64,000 nt of DNA from Candidatus Palauibacter rhopaloidicola (GCA_026914155.1 JAPPGH010000050.1:124001-188000); one strand, 5' to 3'. Positions 15,948 through 25,242 are shown, counted from the first letter of the stretch. A program made the numbers and translations. Notes: a model not told the origin generated them from the sequence alone.

Positions 15948-18154
15948 CGGCCGGGATCCGACGAAGTCTCACGGCAGGCGCCGCGCTCGTCTTCTTCTAC
16001 ATGCGCGCGGTGCTCGCCTCCTTCTACGCGCGGGCGGCGCTCGCCTCCTTCTACGCGAGCGCACCGCTCGCCGCCCAGGCCCAGGACGCCATCGTACGCG
16101 GCCGCGTCCTCGACGCGGAGACGGGCGCGCCGCTCGCCGGGGCCACCGTGCTTATCCGCGACACCCCGCTGAGCGCGACGACGCGGACCGATGGCGGCTT
16201 CGGGATCGCCTCCCCCGCCAACGGGACCTTCACCCTCATCGTCGTGGCGGACGGCTTTCGCGTCGCCGAACGCGAACTTCAGACCGGTCGGTCGGGCGAA
16301 CTCAACATCCTGCTCGAGCGCCGGCTGTTCGACGTTCCCGAGTTGACCGTGACGGCGAGCCGCTCCGCCCTCCGATCCGGCGAGGCCCCGGTGAGCGTCG
16401 CCGTGATGAGCGGCGACGAACTCGGCAACCGCGACGCCGTGACCCTCGACGAGGCGCTCCCCTTCGCGCAGGGCGTGATCTTCAATTCCGGCCAGATGGA
16501 CATCCGCGGCGCCACCGGCCTGGCGCGGGGCGTCGGCAGCCGCGTGCTCATGCTCCTCGATGGCCACCGGGTGCTCTCCGGCGTGGGGGCGTCCATCGAT
16601 TTCAGCGGTCTGCCCGTGCTGGACGTGGACCAGATCGAGATCGTGAAGGGCCCTCATTCCACCTTGTGGGGGACGAACGCGCTGGGCGGCGTCGTGAACG
16701 TGATCACGAAACGCCCGCCGCCGGAGCCCGAGACCATCGTCCGCGGCTACGTGGGACTCTTCGACACGCCGGCCCGCCATTCGTTCACGGACGAGCGCCT
16801 GAGCAGGGAAGGGCTCGCCCTCCAACATTCGCGCCGCATCGGCGATGTCGGTACCACCCTCTACCTGGCCCGGGAGGAATCGGACGGGTTCCGGCAGAAC
16901 GGCGCGCTGGAGCGCTGGCGCATGCGGCTCAAGACCGTCTTCCCGGCGGAATCCGCTAATCCGTGGGAGATCTTCGTCAACTGGACGCGAAAGGAAGAGG
17001 AGGAGTTCTTCACCTGGCTATCGCCCGACCGGCCGCTGGAGGTCGACCCGGCCGAACTCGGCGACTGGATTCGCTCGGACGACCTCGTCTTCGGCATGAC
17101 GGCCAATCCGATCGTCACGCCGAAACACCGCGTGCAGGTGCGCCCGCACATCTACCACGCGCGGAACCAGAACCATTTCCACGACAACGAGGACTTCCAC
17201 CGCTCGACGCGCCTCGGCACCGATGTCCAGTGGTCTCTCTTCCCCAACCGCTCGCACGCGCTGACGATCGGGGCGGAAGGCGCTTTCACCGGCGTGACCT
17301 CGAATTTCCTGGAGCCATCGCCCAACGTGACGGACCTCGCGCTGTTCGCTCAGGATGAGATCACGTTCTCGGACCGGGTTCGCGGCTCGGTGGGCCTGCG
17401 ACTCGACTACCACAACGCCTCGGCGGCGAAGGAGGACCGCTTCCTCAATCCGAAACTCGGGATCGTCTACGAGGCGAGCGACCGGTTGAGCCTGCGAGGG
17501 TCCCTCAGCCGCGGATACCGGGCGCCGAGCGTGTCCGAGCAATTCACTTCGACGACCCAGTTCGGCTTTCGAGTCATCCCCAATCTCGAACTGCGGGGAG
17601 AATCCGCCTGGGCCCGCGAGGTCGGGGCGACCGTGCACGTGAGCGATCGCGTCTGGCTGGACGCCGGACTCTTCTGGAGCGACTACACGGACCTCATCGA
17701 ACCGTCGCCGGCGCCCAACAACGTGTTCGTGTTCCAGTTCCGCAACGTCGCCGAAGCCATGGTGCGGGGCGTCGACGCGGGCCTGCGGATCGGCGTGATC
17801 CCGACCCGTCTCGACCTCAACGCGAACTACACCTTCCTCGATACGAGGGACGATCGGACCGGGCGCGCGCTCCCCTACCGCTCGCGCCACAACTTCACGG
17901 CCACGGCCACCGGCTGGAGGGGCGCCGTCGCCATCGACTTCCGCCACCGGAGCCGGGTGGAGCAGGTGCTCGCCTTCCCGCTCGACGAGCGCAGCGCCAT
18001 CAACCTCGTCGACCTTCGCGTGCGCGGCCGGATCCTGGGGACCCGCGTGCAGGCGAAGATCGAGAACCTGTTCCAGACGACTTACGTTGACGTGCAGGAA
18101 CGGAGTCCGGGACCCACCCGAAGCTTCCGCCTCACCGTAACTCCCCGTTTCTAG
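15932..18154 (+). CDS. TonB-dependent outer-membrane receptor
   Basis: 740 residues. After an unusual repeat-built signal segment there is a carboxypeptidase-regulatory-like domain (GRVLDAETGAPLAGATVLIR), the plug (VLMLLDGHRVLSG; VDQIEIVKGPHSTLWGTNAL) and a 22-strand-type barrel ending FRLTVTPRF. The plug signature and terminal Phe support outer-membrane insertion. The ligand is unknown. The gene directly precedes the quinohemoprotein dehydrogenase by 7 bases, so uptake and periplasmic oxidation may be linked. The start is uncertain; an internal ATG lies at 16000. Confidence 0.88.
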   Translation: MAAAVAAGIRRSLTAGAALVFFYMRAVLASFYARAALASFYASAPLAAQAQDAIVRGRVLDAETGAPLAGATVLIRDTPLSATTRTDGGFGIASPANGTFTLIVVADGFRVAERELQTGRSGELNILLERRLFDVPELTVTASRSALRSGEAPVSVAVMSGDELGNRDAVTLDEALPFAQGVIFNSGQMDIRGATGLARGVGSRVLMLLDGHRVLSGVGASIDFSGLPVLDVDQIEIVKGPHSTLWGTNALGGVVNVITKRPPPEPETIVRGYVGLFDTPARHSFTDERLSREGLALQHSRRIGDVGTTLYLAREESDGFRQNGALERWRMRLKTVFPAESANPWEIFVNWTRKEEEEFFTWLSPDRPLEVDPAELGDWIRSDDLVFGMTANPIVTPKHRVQVRPHIYHARNQNHFHDNEDFHRSTRLGTDVQWSLFPNRSHALTIGAEGAFTGVTSNFLEPSPNVTDLALFAQDEITFSDRVRGSVGLRLDYHNASAAKEDRFLNPKLGIVYEASDRLSLRGSLSRGYRAPSVSEQFTSTTQFGFRVIPNLELRGESAWAREVGATVHVSDRVWLDAGLFWSDYTDLIEPSPAPNNVFVFQFRNVAEAMVRGVDAGLRIGVIPTRLDLNANYTFLDTRDDRTGRALPYRSRHNFTATATGWRGAVAIDFRHRSRVEQVLAFPLDERSAINLVDLRVRGRILGTRVQAKIENLFQTTYVDVQERSPGPTRSFRLTVTPRF
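15983..16063 (+). repeat. Three 27-bp tandem repeats inside the TonB receptor signal peptide
   Basis: Units 15983-16009, 16010-16036 and 16037-16063 encode ALVFFYMRA, VLASFYARA and ALASFYASA. The hydrophobic core of the export signal is thus made of three 9-residue repeats, and the copy number could change by slippage without shifting frame. Confidence 0.8.
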
Positions 18155-18161
18155 GCGGCTT

Positions 18162-20327
18162 GTGGCCCGCGGAAATCCGGGCGCCCGCCCGCTGGCGGGC
18201 GCGCTTCTCGCCTCCTGCGTGCTGACGGCCTGCGAACCGTCTCCGCCGCGCGACGCGGCCGGCGCGGTCACCCGGGACCGTCTGCTGGCGACGGATACGG
18301 TCCCGTCCGAGTGGCTGACCTCCGGCCGGGATTTTGGGGAAACCCGGTACTCGCCGCTCGGGCGCATCCACGTCATGAACGCGGCCGCCGTGGGTCTCGC
18401 CTGGGAGTACCCGTGGCGGTCGCACGTCGGCTCCGTGCACTGGGGGCTCGAGGCCACTCCCGTAGTCGTCGACGGCGTGATGTACTCGCCCGGCCCCTGG
18501 GGAAGCATCGCGGCGCTCGACGCGGCGACGGGGGAACCGGTGTGGCGCTACGACCCGCAGGTCGACCCGAGCACCACGCGCAAGGGCTGCTGCGGCCCCG
18601 TCAACCGCGGACTCGAGGTGTGGGAGGGGCGCGTCTACATCGGCACCTTCGACGGCTGGCTGGTGGCGCTCGACGCGGCGACGGGCGAGGAGGTCTGGCG
18701 CGTCGACACCTTCGTCGACCGGTCCCTCTCCTACACGAGCACCGGCTCGCCGCAGATCGCCGGCGACGTCGTCGTCCTCGGCAACGCCGGCGGCGACTTC
18801 GGCGTGCGCGGTTACATCACGGCGTACGACCTCGAGACCGGCGAGGAGGCGTGGCGCTTCTTCACCGTTCCCGGCGATCCGGCGGCCGGCTTCGAGCACC
18901 CTGAGATGGAGGCGGCCGCCGCCACGTGGGACCCGGACTCGGCCTGGGAGGGCGGACTCGGGGGCACCGTATGGGGGGAGATGGCGTACGACCCCGTCCT
19001 CGATCTCCTCTACGTGGGGACGGGGAACGCCTACCCGTACCCGATCTGGCACCGGAGCCCGTCGGGGGGCGACAACCTCTACCTCGTCTCCATCCTCGCG
19101 ATCGACCCGAAGACGGGTCGCCTCGCCTGGCACTACCAGACGGTGCCGGGCGAGATCTGGGACTACACCGCGACGCAGAACCTCATCCTGAGCACGGTCG
19201 CGATCGACGGGCGCCCGCGCGACGTCCTGATGCAGGCCCCCAAGAACGGTTTCTTCTACGTGCTCGACCGCGCCACGGGCGAACTGCTGGGGGCGGAGAA
19301 CTTCGTGACCGTCAACTGGGCACAGGGGATCGATCTCGAGACGGGGCGGCCGATCCCGAACCCCGCCGCGGACTATCGTGACGAACCGCGCGTCGTCTTC
19401 CCCTCCTCCGCGGGCGGGCACAACTGGCAGCCGATGTCCTTCAACCCCGAGACGGGCATCGCGTACATCCCCGCCCGCGAACAGGCCATGCTGTGGCGTT
19501 CGCTGGACGAGTTCGACCATCGCCCGGAGGTGGCGTATGAAGGCTTCGCCGCCTCCTGGCCTCCGTTTCCGGAGGAGTTCGCGCACCTCGCCGAGGGTCT
19601 CCCCGACATCGGCCCGAACGAGTTTCTCCTCGCGTGGGACCCCGTCGCGGGGCGCGAGTTGTGGCGGGTCCCGCGCGGCAGCATGTGGAACGGGGGCACG
19701 CTCGTGACGGGCGGAAACCTCGTCATCCAGGGGACGGCGGCGGGCACGCTCGACTTCCACCAGGCGGACACCGGCGCGCGCATCCACAGCATCCATCTCG
19801 GCACAGGCGTCATGGCGGGGCCCATGACGTACGAGGTGGGCGGCGTGCAGTACATCGCGGTCATGGCGGGCTACGGCGGGCCGAGGGGCGCCGCCTATCC
19901 GCTCGGCTCGGCGGCGTACGACTACGACAGCGCGGGGCGGCTGCTCGTCTTCAGGCTCGACGGCCGGGAAGTGCCGCTACCCCCCGCGCAGATCGTGCCG
20001 ACCACGCCGGAACCGCCGGATCTCGCGCTCGACGCGGCCAGGGTGCGGCGCGGTGCGGAACTCTTCGGTGTCCACTGCGGCATCTGTCACCGGGCCTCGG
20101 ACGAACACCTCTCCGCCTATCCCGACCTGCGCCGCATGGATGGCGGCGCGTGGGAGAGCTTCGACGCCGTGGTGCTCGGCGGCGCGCTCGCCGCGAACGG
20201 CATGGCCGGCTTCGGCGACCTTCTCTCGCTGGAGGACGCGACCGCGATCCGGCACTACCTCACGAGCGAGCAGCGGCGCCTGTGGGAGGCGGAGTCGGCC
20301 GCCGGTCCCGCCCCCGACGGCCGCTGA
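18162..20327 (+). CDS. Quinohemoprotein (PQQ) alcohol dehydrogenase, type II, with C-terminal cytochrome c
   Basis: 721 residues from GTG 18162. It has a lipobox-like export signal (VLTACEPS), eight-bladed PQQ propeller landmarks (TRYSPL, AATGEPVWRYDP), the vicinal disulfide pair in KGCCGPVNRG, the catalytic Asp in IWDYTATQN, KNGFFYVLDRATGELL and GGHNWQPMSFNP. The residue two after the catalytic Asp is Thr, not Asp, so a calcium type rather than a lanthanide XoxF type is expected. A C-terminal heme c domain has CGICH at about residue 642, with a likely Met ligand in NGMAGFGD. It oxidises alcohols in the periplasm and passes electrons to the heme. No PQQ synthesis genes are in the window. Confidence 0.9.
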   Translation: MARGNPGARPLAGALLASCVLTACEPSPPRDAAGAVTRDRLLATDTVPSEWLTSGRDFGETRYSPLGRIHVMNAAAVGLAWEYPWRSHVGSVHWGLEATPVVVDGVMYSPGPWGSIAALDAATGEPVWRYDPQVDPSTTRKGCCGPVNRGLEVWEGRVYIGTFDGWLVALDAATGEEVWRVDTFVDRSLSYTSTGSPQIAGDVVVLGNAGGDFGVRGYITAYDLETGEEAWRFFTVPGDPAAGFEHPEMEAAAATWDPDSAWEGGLGGTVWGEMAYDPVLDLLYVGTGNAYPYPIWHRSPSGGDNLYLVSILAIDPKTGRLAWHYQTVPGEIWDYTATQNLILSTVAIDGRPRDVLMQAPKNGFFYVLDRATGELLGAENFVTVNWAQGIDLETGRPIPNPAADYRDEPRVVFPSSAGGHNWQPMSFNPETGIAYIPAREQAMLWRSLDEFDHRPEVAYEGFAASWPPFPEEFAHLAEGLPDIGPNEFLLAWDPVAGRELWRVPRGSMWNGGTLVTGGNLVIQGTAAGTLDFHQADTGARIHSIHLGTGVMAGPMTYEVGGVQYIAVMAGYGGPRGAAYPLGSAAYDYDSAGRLLVFRLDGREVPLPPAQIVPTTPEPPDLALDAARVRRGAELFGVHCGICHRASDEHLSAYPDLRRMDGGAWESFDAVVLGGALAANGMAGFGDLLSLEDATAIRHYLTSEQRRLWEAESAAGPAPDGR

Positions 20328-20339
20328 ACCTGCGGCCCT

Positions 20340-20768
20340 TCAGTTCCCGCCTTCAGTCCCGGGGAGGTCGGCGGGCCCCTCCGCCTTCATCACGTCGAGT
20401 TCGACCGTCCGCTTCAGGTCCCGGTTGATGAAGATCGGAAACGTGTATCCGCCGAACTTCTGAAATGTCAGGTTGTTAATGCCGACGACATGGTTGAAGG
20501 TGGCCGCCTTCCCGGGCGGAGCCTGCACGGAAAACCCGCCCGTCACCTTGAACAGTTCTTCGCCGTCCTCGTCCATGCAGCGGATTTCGAGTTCGTGCTG
20601 CCGGTCGGTTTCGGAAGGCTCGGCCCGGATCCTGAGCACGAGTTGCATGGACGGGTGGGTCACCGGCATGGCGCCGGCGTAGAGCGTGTCGAAGAGTCCC
20701 ATGAGATTGAGCTTGCCGTCGCTCGAGGTGTTGGCGGCGTCGGCCAGCGTGGCCAGCACGATTTCCAT
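20340..20768 (-). CDS. DUF6941 family protein
   Basis: 142 residues starting MEIVLATLADAANTSSDGKL, the conserved opening of the DUF6941 family, followed by NLMGLFDTLYA. The body is beta-rich (PSMQLVLRIRAEPSETDRQH) and ends with an acidic tail. The function is unknown. The frame is open upstream into the zinc-ribbon gene, but ATG 20768 is chosen from the family start. It converges on the dehydrogenase gene with a 12-base gap. Confidence 0.75.
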   Translation of the reverse strand: MEIVLATLADAANTSSDGKLNLMGLFDTLYAGAMPVTHPSMQLVLRIRAEPSETDRQHELEIRCMDEDGEELFKVTGGFSVQAPPGKAATFNHVVGINNLTFQKFGGYTFPIFINRDLKRTVELDVMKAEGPADLPGTEGGN

Positions 20769-20857
20769 TCGTCGGTTCTCCAGTAGGAAGAAACAGCCTG
20801 CGATTGGAGCGGGCCCGGAGTGTAGCGGATGGGGCGCCTCTGCGAATCCGGAAGGTG

Positions 20858-21517
20858 TCAGCCGAAGATACCGCCGACAATTTCGAGGATCGCCTCGAAC
20901 ACGCTGGCGGCGGCATCGCCGACGGCGTCGATCGCGGCCGGCGCCGCTTCCGCCGCGGCGTGGCCTGCGACGTGCGCCCCCACGAAGACGAGATCCGGCG
21001 CCCAGAAGAGCGTCTCGAACAGGACATCGGCGCCGGTGTCCGCGGTGCGCGCGACCGCCCCGTCGCGTCCCCGCCGCGCGACGAGCCGATCCCTCTCCAT
21101 CTCCCAGATCGCCTCGAGTTCGTGGTGGTCGAACCACACGCCCTTGCACCGCTTGCACACATCGAGCGTGAGCGAGGATTGGCGGACCTGCAGCATGCGG
21201 GTATCGCAGGCGGGACAGTTCAGGCGGGTCTTCGCCCCGCACGCGGCGCATTTCGGCGCGTCTCGGTCCACGAACGCGCGGCACGCGTGACACTGGGCCC
21301 GGTGCCGCTCCTCCCGCGCTGGGATCTGCGCCCACAGCGACTCGGGACGTTCGGAACGGAGGCGCTGCACCTCCCCCAACTCGAACCACATGCCGCCGCA
21401 GCGGGCGCAATGGTCGAGCGTCAGCGGATCGGCGGCGTCTGCGGCCCCGGCCCCGAGCGATGTCTTCTCCATCCTGGTCCCGAGACACACGGGGCACGGC
21501 CAGCGCGTCTCGCTCAC
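20858..21517 (-). CDS. Zinc-ribbon (zf-TFIIB-like) protein with duplicated ribbons
   Basis: 219 residues. The first ribbon is CPVCLGTRME...CARCGGMWFE (residues about 8-46), a middle CHACRAFV...CAACGAKT pair follows, then a second full ribbon CPACDTRMLQ...CKRCKGVWFDHHEL. This CPxC...CxxCxGxWF pattern is the zf-TFIIB domain. The C-terminal 80 residues are Ala/Val-rich and amphipathic, possibly membrane-associated. Bacterial members have no fixed function, and DNA or protein binding is possible. It is followed by the DUF6941 gene on the same strand. Confidence 0.75.
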   Translation of the reverse strand: MSETRWPCPVCLGTRMEKTSLGAGAADAADPLTLDHCARCGGMWFELGEVQRLRSERPESLWAQIPAREERHRAQCHACRAFVDRDAPKCAACGAKTRLNCPACDTRMLQVRQSSLTLDVCKRCKGVWFDHHELEAIWEMERDRLVARRGRDGAVARTADTGADVLFETLFWAPDLVFVGAHVAGHAAAEAAPAAIDAVGDAAASVFEAILEIVGGIFG

Positions 21518-21533
21518 GGCTGCGGCTCTCCCG

Positions 21534-21986
21534 TCACGGATCGAGCAGCCCGCGCGCCGATTCCTTCTCCGACAGGTGCCGCACGTCGTGGAAGTTGTAC
21601 ACGAGGAGACCGGAGTCCGTGATCTCGATTTCGGCCATCTCCCGCGCCATCAGTTCATTCAGGAGTTCCTCGGCCGTCGTCGTCGGCACCGCGAGTTCCC
21701 CGGCGACCTCGACCGCCGTCAGCCGCCCGCCGTGGCGCCCCGCCATCTTCAGGATCTCGGCCTCGAGCGTGTCGCGGCGGAGTGCCTCCCGCCGGTGTTC
21801 GATGCGGCGTCCGACCCCGAAGTGGCGCGCCAGGAGCAGGCCGCCGCCGGCGGCGGGCAGTCCGGCCGCGATGAAGAGCGCGACGAGCGTCCTCAGGGCG
21901 AGCGGATCCGCGCCCGAGCGAAGGAACCCCCAGCCCATGAGCAGCGCCAGCGCCAGGAGAGCGACACCTCCCAGGAGCCTGCCCAT
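21534..21986 (-). CDS. Membrane protein with C-terminal winged-helix-like domain
   Basis: 150 residues. Two N-terminal membrane helices (LLGGVALLALALLMGWGFL and LRTLVALFIAAGLPAAGGGL) are followed by a basic linker and a helix-turn-helix-like domain (EAEILKMAGRHGGRLTAVEV, then ELLNELMAREMAEIEI). The last part resembles winged-helix domains of the kind found in small membrane-bound regulators. No specific family is recognised. It lies between the symporter and zinc-ribbon genes, all on the minus strand and closely spaced. Confidence 0.6.
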   Translation of the reverse strand: MGRLLGGVALLALALLMGWGFLRSGADPLALRTLVALFIAAGLPAAGGGLLLARHFGVGRRIEHRREALRRDTLEAEILKMAGRHGGRLTAVEVAGELAVPTTTAEELLNELMAREMAEIEITDSGLLVYNFHDVRHLSEKESARGLLDP

Positions 21987-22007
21987 CGCGTCAGCTCCCG
22001 GCCACGC

Positions 22008-23501
22008 TCACGCGGGATCGCCCTCGTACACGAACCGCTCCACAGCGCCGTGGATCCGCGATACGGTCACGTCGCTCGGCGGCGGCGTGACGCGGCTCAC
22101 GAACCAGGTCACCAGGAAGTTCACCACGAGACCCCACACGCCGCCGTGCAGACCCAGGGGATGCGGGAAGATGATGAGCGTGACGCACAGCGTCGCGAGC
22201 CCCCACCCGATCCCCACGATGACCCCGGTCTTCGTCGTCAGGTGTCGGCCCGGGAAGCAGACCCCGAGGACGGCCGGCATCAGCTGCAGCGCGCCAGACC
22301 CGGACAGGGCGACGAGCTTAACGAGGAAATCGAAGGTGCTCACGGAGAGGAAGTACCCGACCGCGAGGAGGGCCACGACGATGAGCCGGCCGATGAGGAT
22401 GTAGTGATTCTGACTCGCGCCGGTGCGGATGTAGCGCTGGTACACATCGCGCGTCAGCACCGTCATGTTCGCATGCAGCATCGAGTCGAGCGTGGACATC
22501 GCCGCCGCCGTCGCGCCCGCCAGAATCGCACCCGTGAGCCAGGCCGGGGCATACGCAAAGAGCATTTCCGGGAAGATCCGGTCCGGAATCGCGATGTCCG
22601 GCATCACCACCGCGCCGCCCAGGCCGACGAGCGCCGCCGGGATGTAGAGCGTCATCAGGTAGATGGGGGTCGTCGCGCCCAGCAACTTGATCGTGCGGGC
22701 GGAGACCGCGGTGTAGTAGCGGATGAAGAGGTGCGGCTGGAAGACGATCCCGAACGAAAGCACGACGATCATCCCGAACCACATCCCCGGCGTGAAGAAC
22801 CCCTCCGGCCCGGGAAGCGTCAGCAAATCGGGGCGCTCCGCCGCGACCTGCCGCCACAGCTCGAGCGGTCCTCCGAACAGCTCGAAGGCGAGCACGAGCG
22901 CGCCCGCCCACACGGCGACGTACATCCACACGCCCTGAATCACGTCCGTCCAGTAGACGGCGCGCAGGCCGCCCGCGATGAGGTAGCCCGCCGCGACGAT
23001 GAGAAGGATCAGCGTGCCGAGTTCGAACGAGATCCGGTCTCCGGACGCCACGGACAGGATGTAACCCAGCCCCACGGCCTGGACCTGGATGTAGAGGATC
23101 GTGAACAGGACGGAGACGATCGCCGCCACCACCCGGACGGCATCCGACTCGTAGAAGTCCGCCAGCAGATCGGCCGGCGTGATGTAGCCGAACGTCTTCC
23201 CCAGTGCCCAGATCCGGCTCCCGAGCACGTAGGTGATCGCGCCGACGAGCACCGTCCACGCGCCCGCCGCCCAGAACCCGATCCCGTGCGTGTAGAAGAA
23301 GCCGCCCGAACCGAGGAAGGCGAACGCCGAATGGTAGGTGGCGACGACGGTGAGGTAGAGGACGATGAACCCGGCCTTGCGTCCGTAGAGGAGGAAATCC
23401 TCCAGGTCCACCGACATGCGCCGGTTCGCGACCGCTCCCAGCACGATGGTGGCCACGAGATAGACGAAGATGAGACCGGTTGCGACGACCCAGGCCTCCA
23501 T
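22008..23501 (-). CDS. Sodium:solute symporter (SSS family)
   Basis: 497 residues with about 13 hydrophobic helices. Family features include LEDFLLYGRKAGFIVLYLTV near the N-terminus, an aromatic/glycine-rich first core helix region, and GAILAGATAAAMSTLDSMLH, the SSS signature around the sodium site. The substrate is probably an organic acid or amino acid but cannot be told from sequence. The start ATG 23501 shares a TGATG overlap with the DUF3311 gene; pairing of SSS transporters with DUF3311 partners is common. Confidence 0.92.
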   Translation of the reverse strand: MEAWVVATGLIFVYLVATIVLGAVANRRMSVDLEDFLLYGRKAGFIVLYLTVVATYHSAFAFLGSGGFFYTHGIGFWAAGAWTVLVGAITYVLGSRIWALGKTFGYITPADLLADFYESDAVRVVAAIVSVLFTILYIQVQAVGLGYILSVASGDRISFELGTLILLIVAAGYLIAGGLRAVYWTDVIQGVWMYVAVWAGALVLAFELFGGPLELWRQVAAERPDLLTLPGPEGFFTPGMWFGMIVVLSFGIVFQPHLFIRYYTAVSARTIKLLGATTPIYLMTLYIPAALVGLGGAVVMPDIAIPDRIFPEMLFAYAPAWLTGAILAGATAAAMSTLDSMLHANMTVLTRDVYQRYIRTGASQNHYILIGRLIVVALLAVGYFLSVSTFDFLVKLVALSGSGALQLMPAVLGVCFPGRHLTTKTGVIVGIGWGLATLCVTLIIFPHPLGLHGGVWGLVVNFLVTWFVSRVTPPPSDVTVSRIHGAVERFVYEGDPA

Positions 23502-23725
23502 CAGAGACCGCGCCTCTGTACCTGGATCAGCACGCCGATGAGGAGGACGTAGACGACGAGCAAGTACACGTAGAGGAAGGGCAGGCCGCCGATCCACGGC
23601 TCGACCCGGTTGCCGATCCAGTACACGAACGGCCACTGCGTGAACGCGAACAGGACCAGGAAGAGGATGACGAGCCGGCGGCCCGTCGGCGTACGCGGCA
23701 GGAAGTGCGACCGGAAACGTGTCAT
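23501..23725 (-). CDS. DUF3311 small membrane subunit of the SSS transporter
   Basis: 74 residues with two transmembrane helices (LVILFLVLFAFTQWPFVYWI and YVYLLVVYVLLIGVLIQVQ). Size, topology and the TGATG overlap with the symporter gene match DUF3311 proteins, which are typically encoded beside sodium:solute symporters. The exact role is not known; it may assist assembly. Confidence 0.8.
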   Translation of the reverse strand: MTRFRSHFLPRTPTGRRLVILFLVLFAFTQWPFVYWIGNRVEPWIGGLPFLYVYLLVVYVLLIGVLIQVQRRGL

Positions 23726-23804
23726 GACGTCAAGCTAGCCGTCCCCGGGCGCCAGCGGCCAGCAGTCCCCGCGCCTGACGCCCGTCACGGGCCTGGGCCC
23801 AGGG

Positions 23805-24977
23805 TCAGCGGTCGGCGTCAGCGCCCGGTGTCAGCGCCCGGTGTTGTTCGCCGACGATCGTCACGTCGAAGCGGTCGAGTACGAGGTCGATCGGATTGGC
23901 GATCGTGAGCCGGCCGTCGCCGGCGAAGAGCAGCGCGACCGGCTTGCGGTCGTCCGGGCCCGCGTTCCCGTCGCGGTCCAGATCGCGCGCCACGATCAGG
24001 GAGCCGGAATCGCCGCCCTTGCTGAAGTTGCAGCACACCATGATCTGACCGACAAAGCGGGCCACCTGCGACCCGGCCGACCCGTAGGTCACGTTGATCG
24101 ACGTGTTGACCGCCTCCACCTCCCCGACCGTGAGGCGCGTCGTCCGCCCGTACTTCTGGACCTGCAGCCCCGGCTTCGCCGCCATCGTCGCGCTGCGCGG
24201 CGACCCATAGCCCCCCACCGGCGTCTCCGGCAGCACGTCGTCCGTGCGCGCGATCGCCGCATCGATCCGGTTCGACGCGAACGGCGACAGGACCACCGGT
24301 TCGAACGCCGTCAGCGTGCCGATCGCGTCCCCGGGATCCGAGCCGCCATCGACGGGTCCCGGCTGCAGGAGCACATCGCCCACCTGTCCCTCGCCGCCCG
24401 GCACGAACACGTGCCAGTTGCTGAGGGCGTACCGGCGCTCGCCATCCGTCACGACGGCGCCGATCGTGCCTGCCGTGGAGCGGGTGTGCCCCGTGGACAC
24501 GCCCATGGGCACCGGCCGGTCGAAGCGCCCCGTGGGCACCGGCCCTTCGTCCGCCGAACCCGGCGCGACGGGCTCCGGCGGCAGAACGCGGAACGGGCCG
24601 GCCGGCTCGACGGTGACCGGGAAGAGCCCGAGCGCCTCCGGGAGGTCCTGGAGGCCGCGGGGCCCCGGGAGGGCGGCGGGGTCGACGAAGACCTTGATCG
24701 TCGGCGTCCCCGCGCCCGTGAACCCGATCCCCACGCCGACCACGCCCGGCAGTGCGAAGAGCATCGATTCGTTGTCGCTCTGCACCTGCATGGCGGCGGC
24801 AAGCAACTCCTGGGGGGAGGCGCCCGGGGGCCGCAGCGGGGGACGCGTGGGAAGCTGCGGCGGAGGCAGCGTGGGGGGCCGCGTCGGCCAGGACGTCAGC
24901 GTCCAGTGGATGCCGACCCCGAGGCATGTCACGGCCGCGATGGCGATCGCGAGAACGAGGTTCCGCCGCGGCGTCAT
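23805..24977 (-). CDS. Exported trypsin-like serine protease with GVGIG-type N-terminal domain
   Basis: 390 residues. An N-terminal hydrophobic segment (LAIAIAAVTCLGVGIHWTL) and a Pro-rich linker (residues about 32-52) precede a small domain (ALPGVVGVGIGFTGAGTPTI, about 73-130), then a chymotrypsin-fold domain. The catalytic triad is visible: His in LSNWHVF, Asp in NRIDAAIA, Ser in KGGDSGSL. Two adjacent Cys (VCCNFS) lie just before the Ser loop. It is probably anchored in or secreted across the inner membrane. The next gene upstream encodes a free-standing copy of the small N-terminal domain. The substrate is unknown. Confidence 0.82.
   Translation of the reverse strand: MTPRRNLVLAIAIAAVTCLGVGIHWTLTSWPTRPPTLPPPQLPTRPPLRPPGASPQELLAAAMQVQSDNESMLFALPGVVGVGIGFTGAGTPTIKVFVDPAALPGPRGLQDLPEALGLFPVTVEPAGPFRVLPPEPVAPGSADEGPVPTGRFDRPVPMGVSTGHTRSTAGTIGAVVTDGERRYALSNWHVFVPGGEGQVGDVLLQPGPVDGGSDPGDAIGTLTAFEPVVLSPFASNRIDAAIARTDDVLPETPVGGYGSPRSATMAAKPGLQVQKYGRTTRLTVGEVEAVNTSINVTYGSAGSQVARFVGQIMVCCNFSKGGDSGSLIVARDLDRDGNAGPDDRKPVALLFAGDGRLTIANPIDLVLDRFDVTIVGEQHRALTPGADADR
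23817..23842. repeat. 13-bp tandem duplication at the protease 3' end
   Basis: GTCAGCGCCCGGT occurs twice in a row (23817-23829 and 23830-23842) at the C-terminal codons of the protease. As 13 is not a multiple of 3, the duplication shifts the last residues and the stop used. It is likely a replication-slippage event. Confidence 0.7.
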
Positions 24978-24996
24978 CGCCTGTCCTCTTCGCCCG

Positions 24997-25242
24997 TCAT
25001 GCGCTGCCCGCCGATGAGTCCGCCTGTCCGTTCCCCTGCGCCCGGAACGGGCCCCCGCCGACCACCCGCACGGGGTGCCCGTCGTAACGGTCGGGGATCG
25101 ACTTCCGGGACGAGGACCCGGAGAGGTAGACCTTCAAACATGGATCCCCGTTGTCGGCCCCGATGCCCACGGCGGACACGTCCTTGCGCGAAAGCAGCTT
25201 CTCGGCGAGTCGCTGCTGCGCATCTTCGATCGAGCGTTTCAT
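24997..25242 (-). CDS. Stand-alone GVGIG-domain protein paired with the protease
   Basis: 81 residues. SRKDVSAVGIGADNGDPCLK, VYL, then DGHPVRVVGGGPF align with the N-terminal domain of the adjacent protease (PGVVGVGIGFTGAGTPTIKV...PVTVEPAGPF). It lacks a signal peptide and any catalytic residues. The gene ends 19 bases before the protease start and is probably co-transcribed. It could be an intramolecular-chaperone or inhibitor-like partner; this is inference. A single Cys is present. Confidence 0.7.
   Translation of the reverse strand: MKRSIEDAQQRLAEKLLSRKDVSAVGIGADNGDPCLKVYLSGSSSRKSIPDRYDGHPVRVVGGGPFRAQGNGQADSSAGSA

Noticed and set aside
21390-23552. A 720-codon open frame on the plus strand
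   Set aside because: It runs across three minus-strand genes including the symporter and has no recognisable domain.
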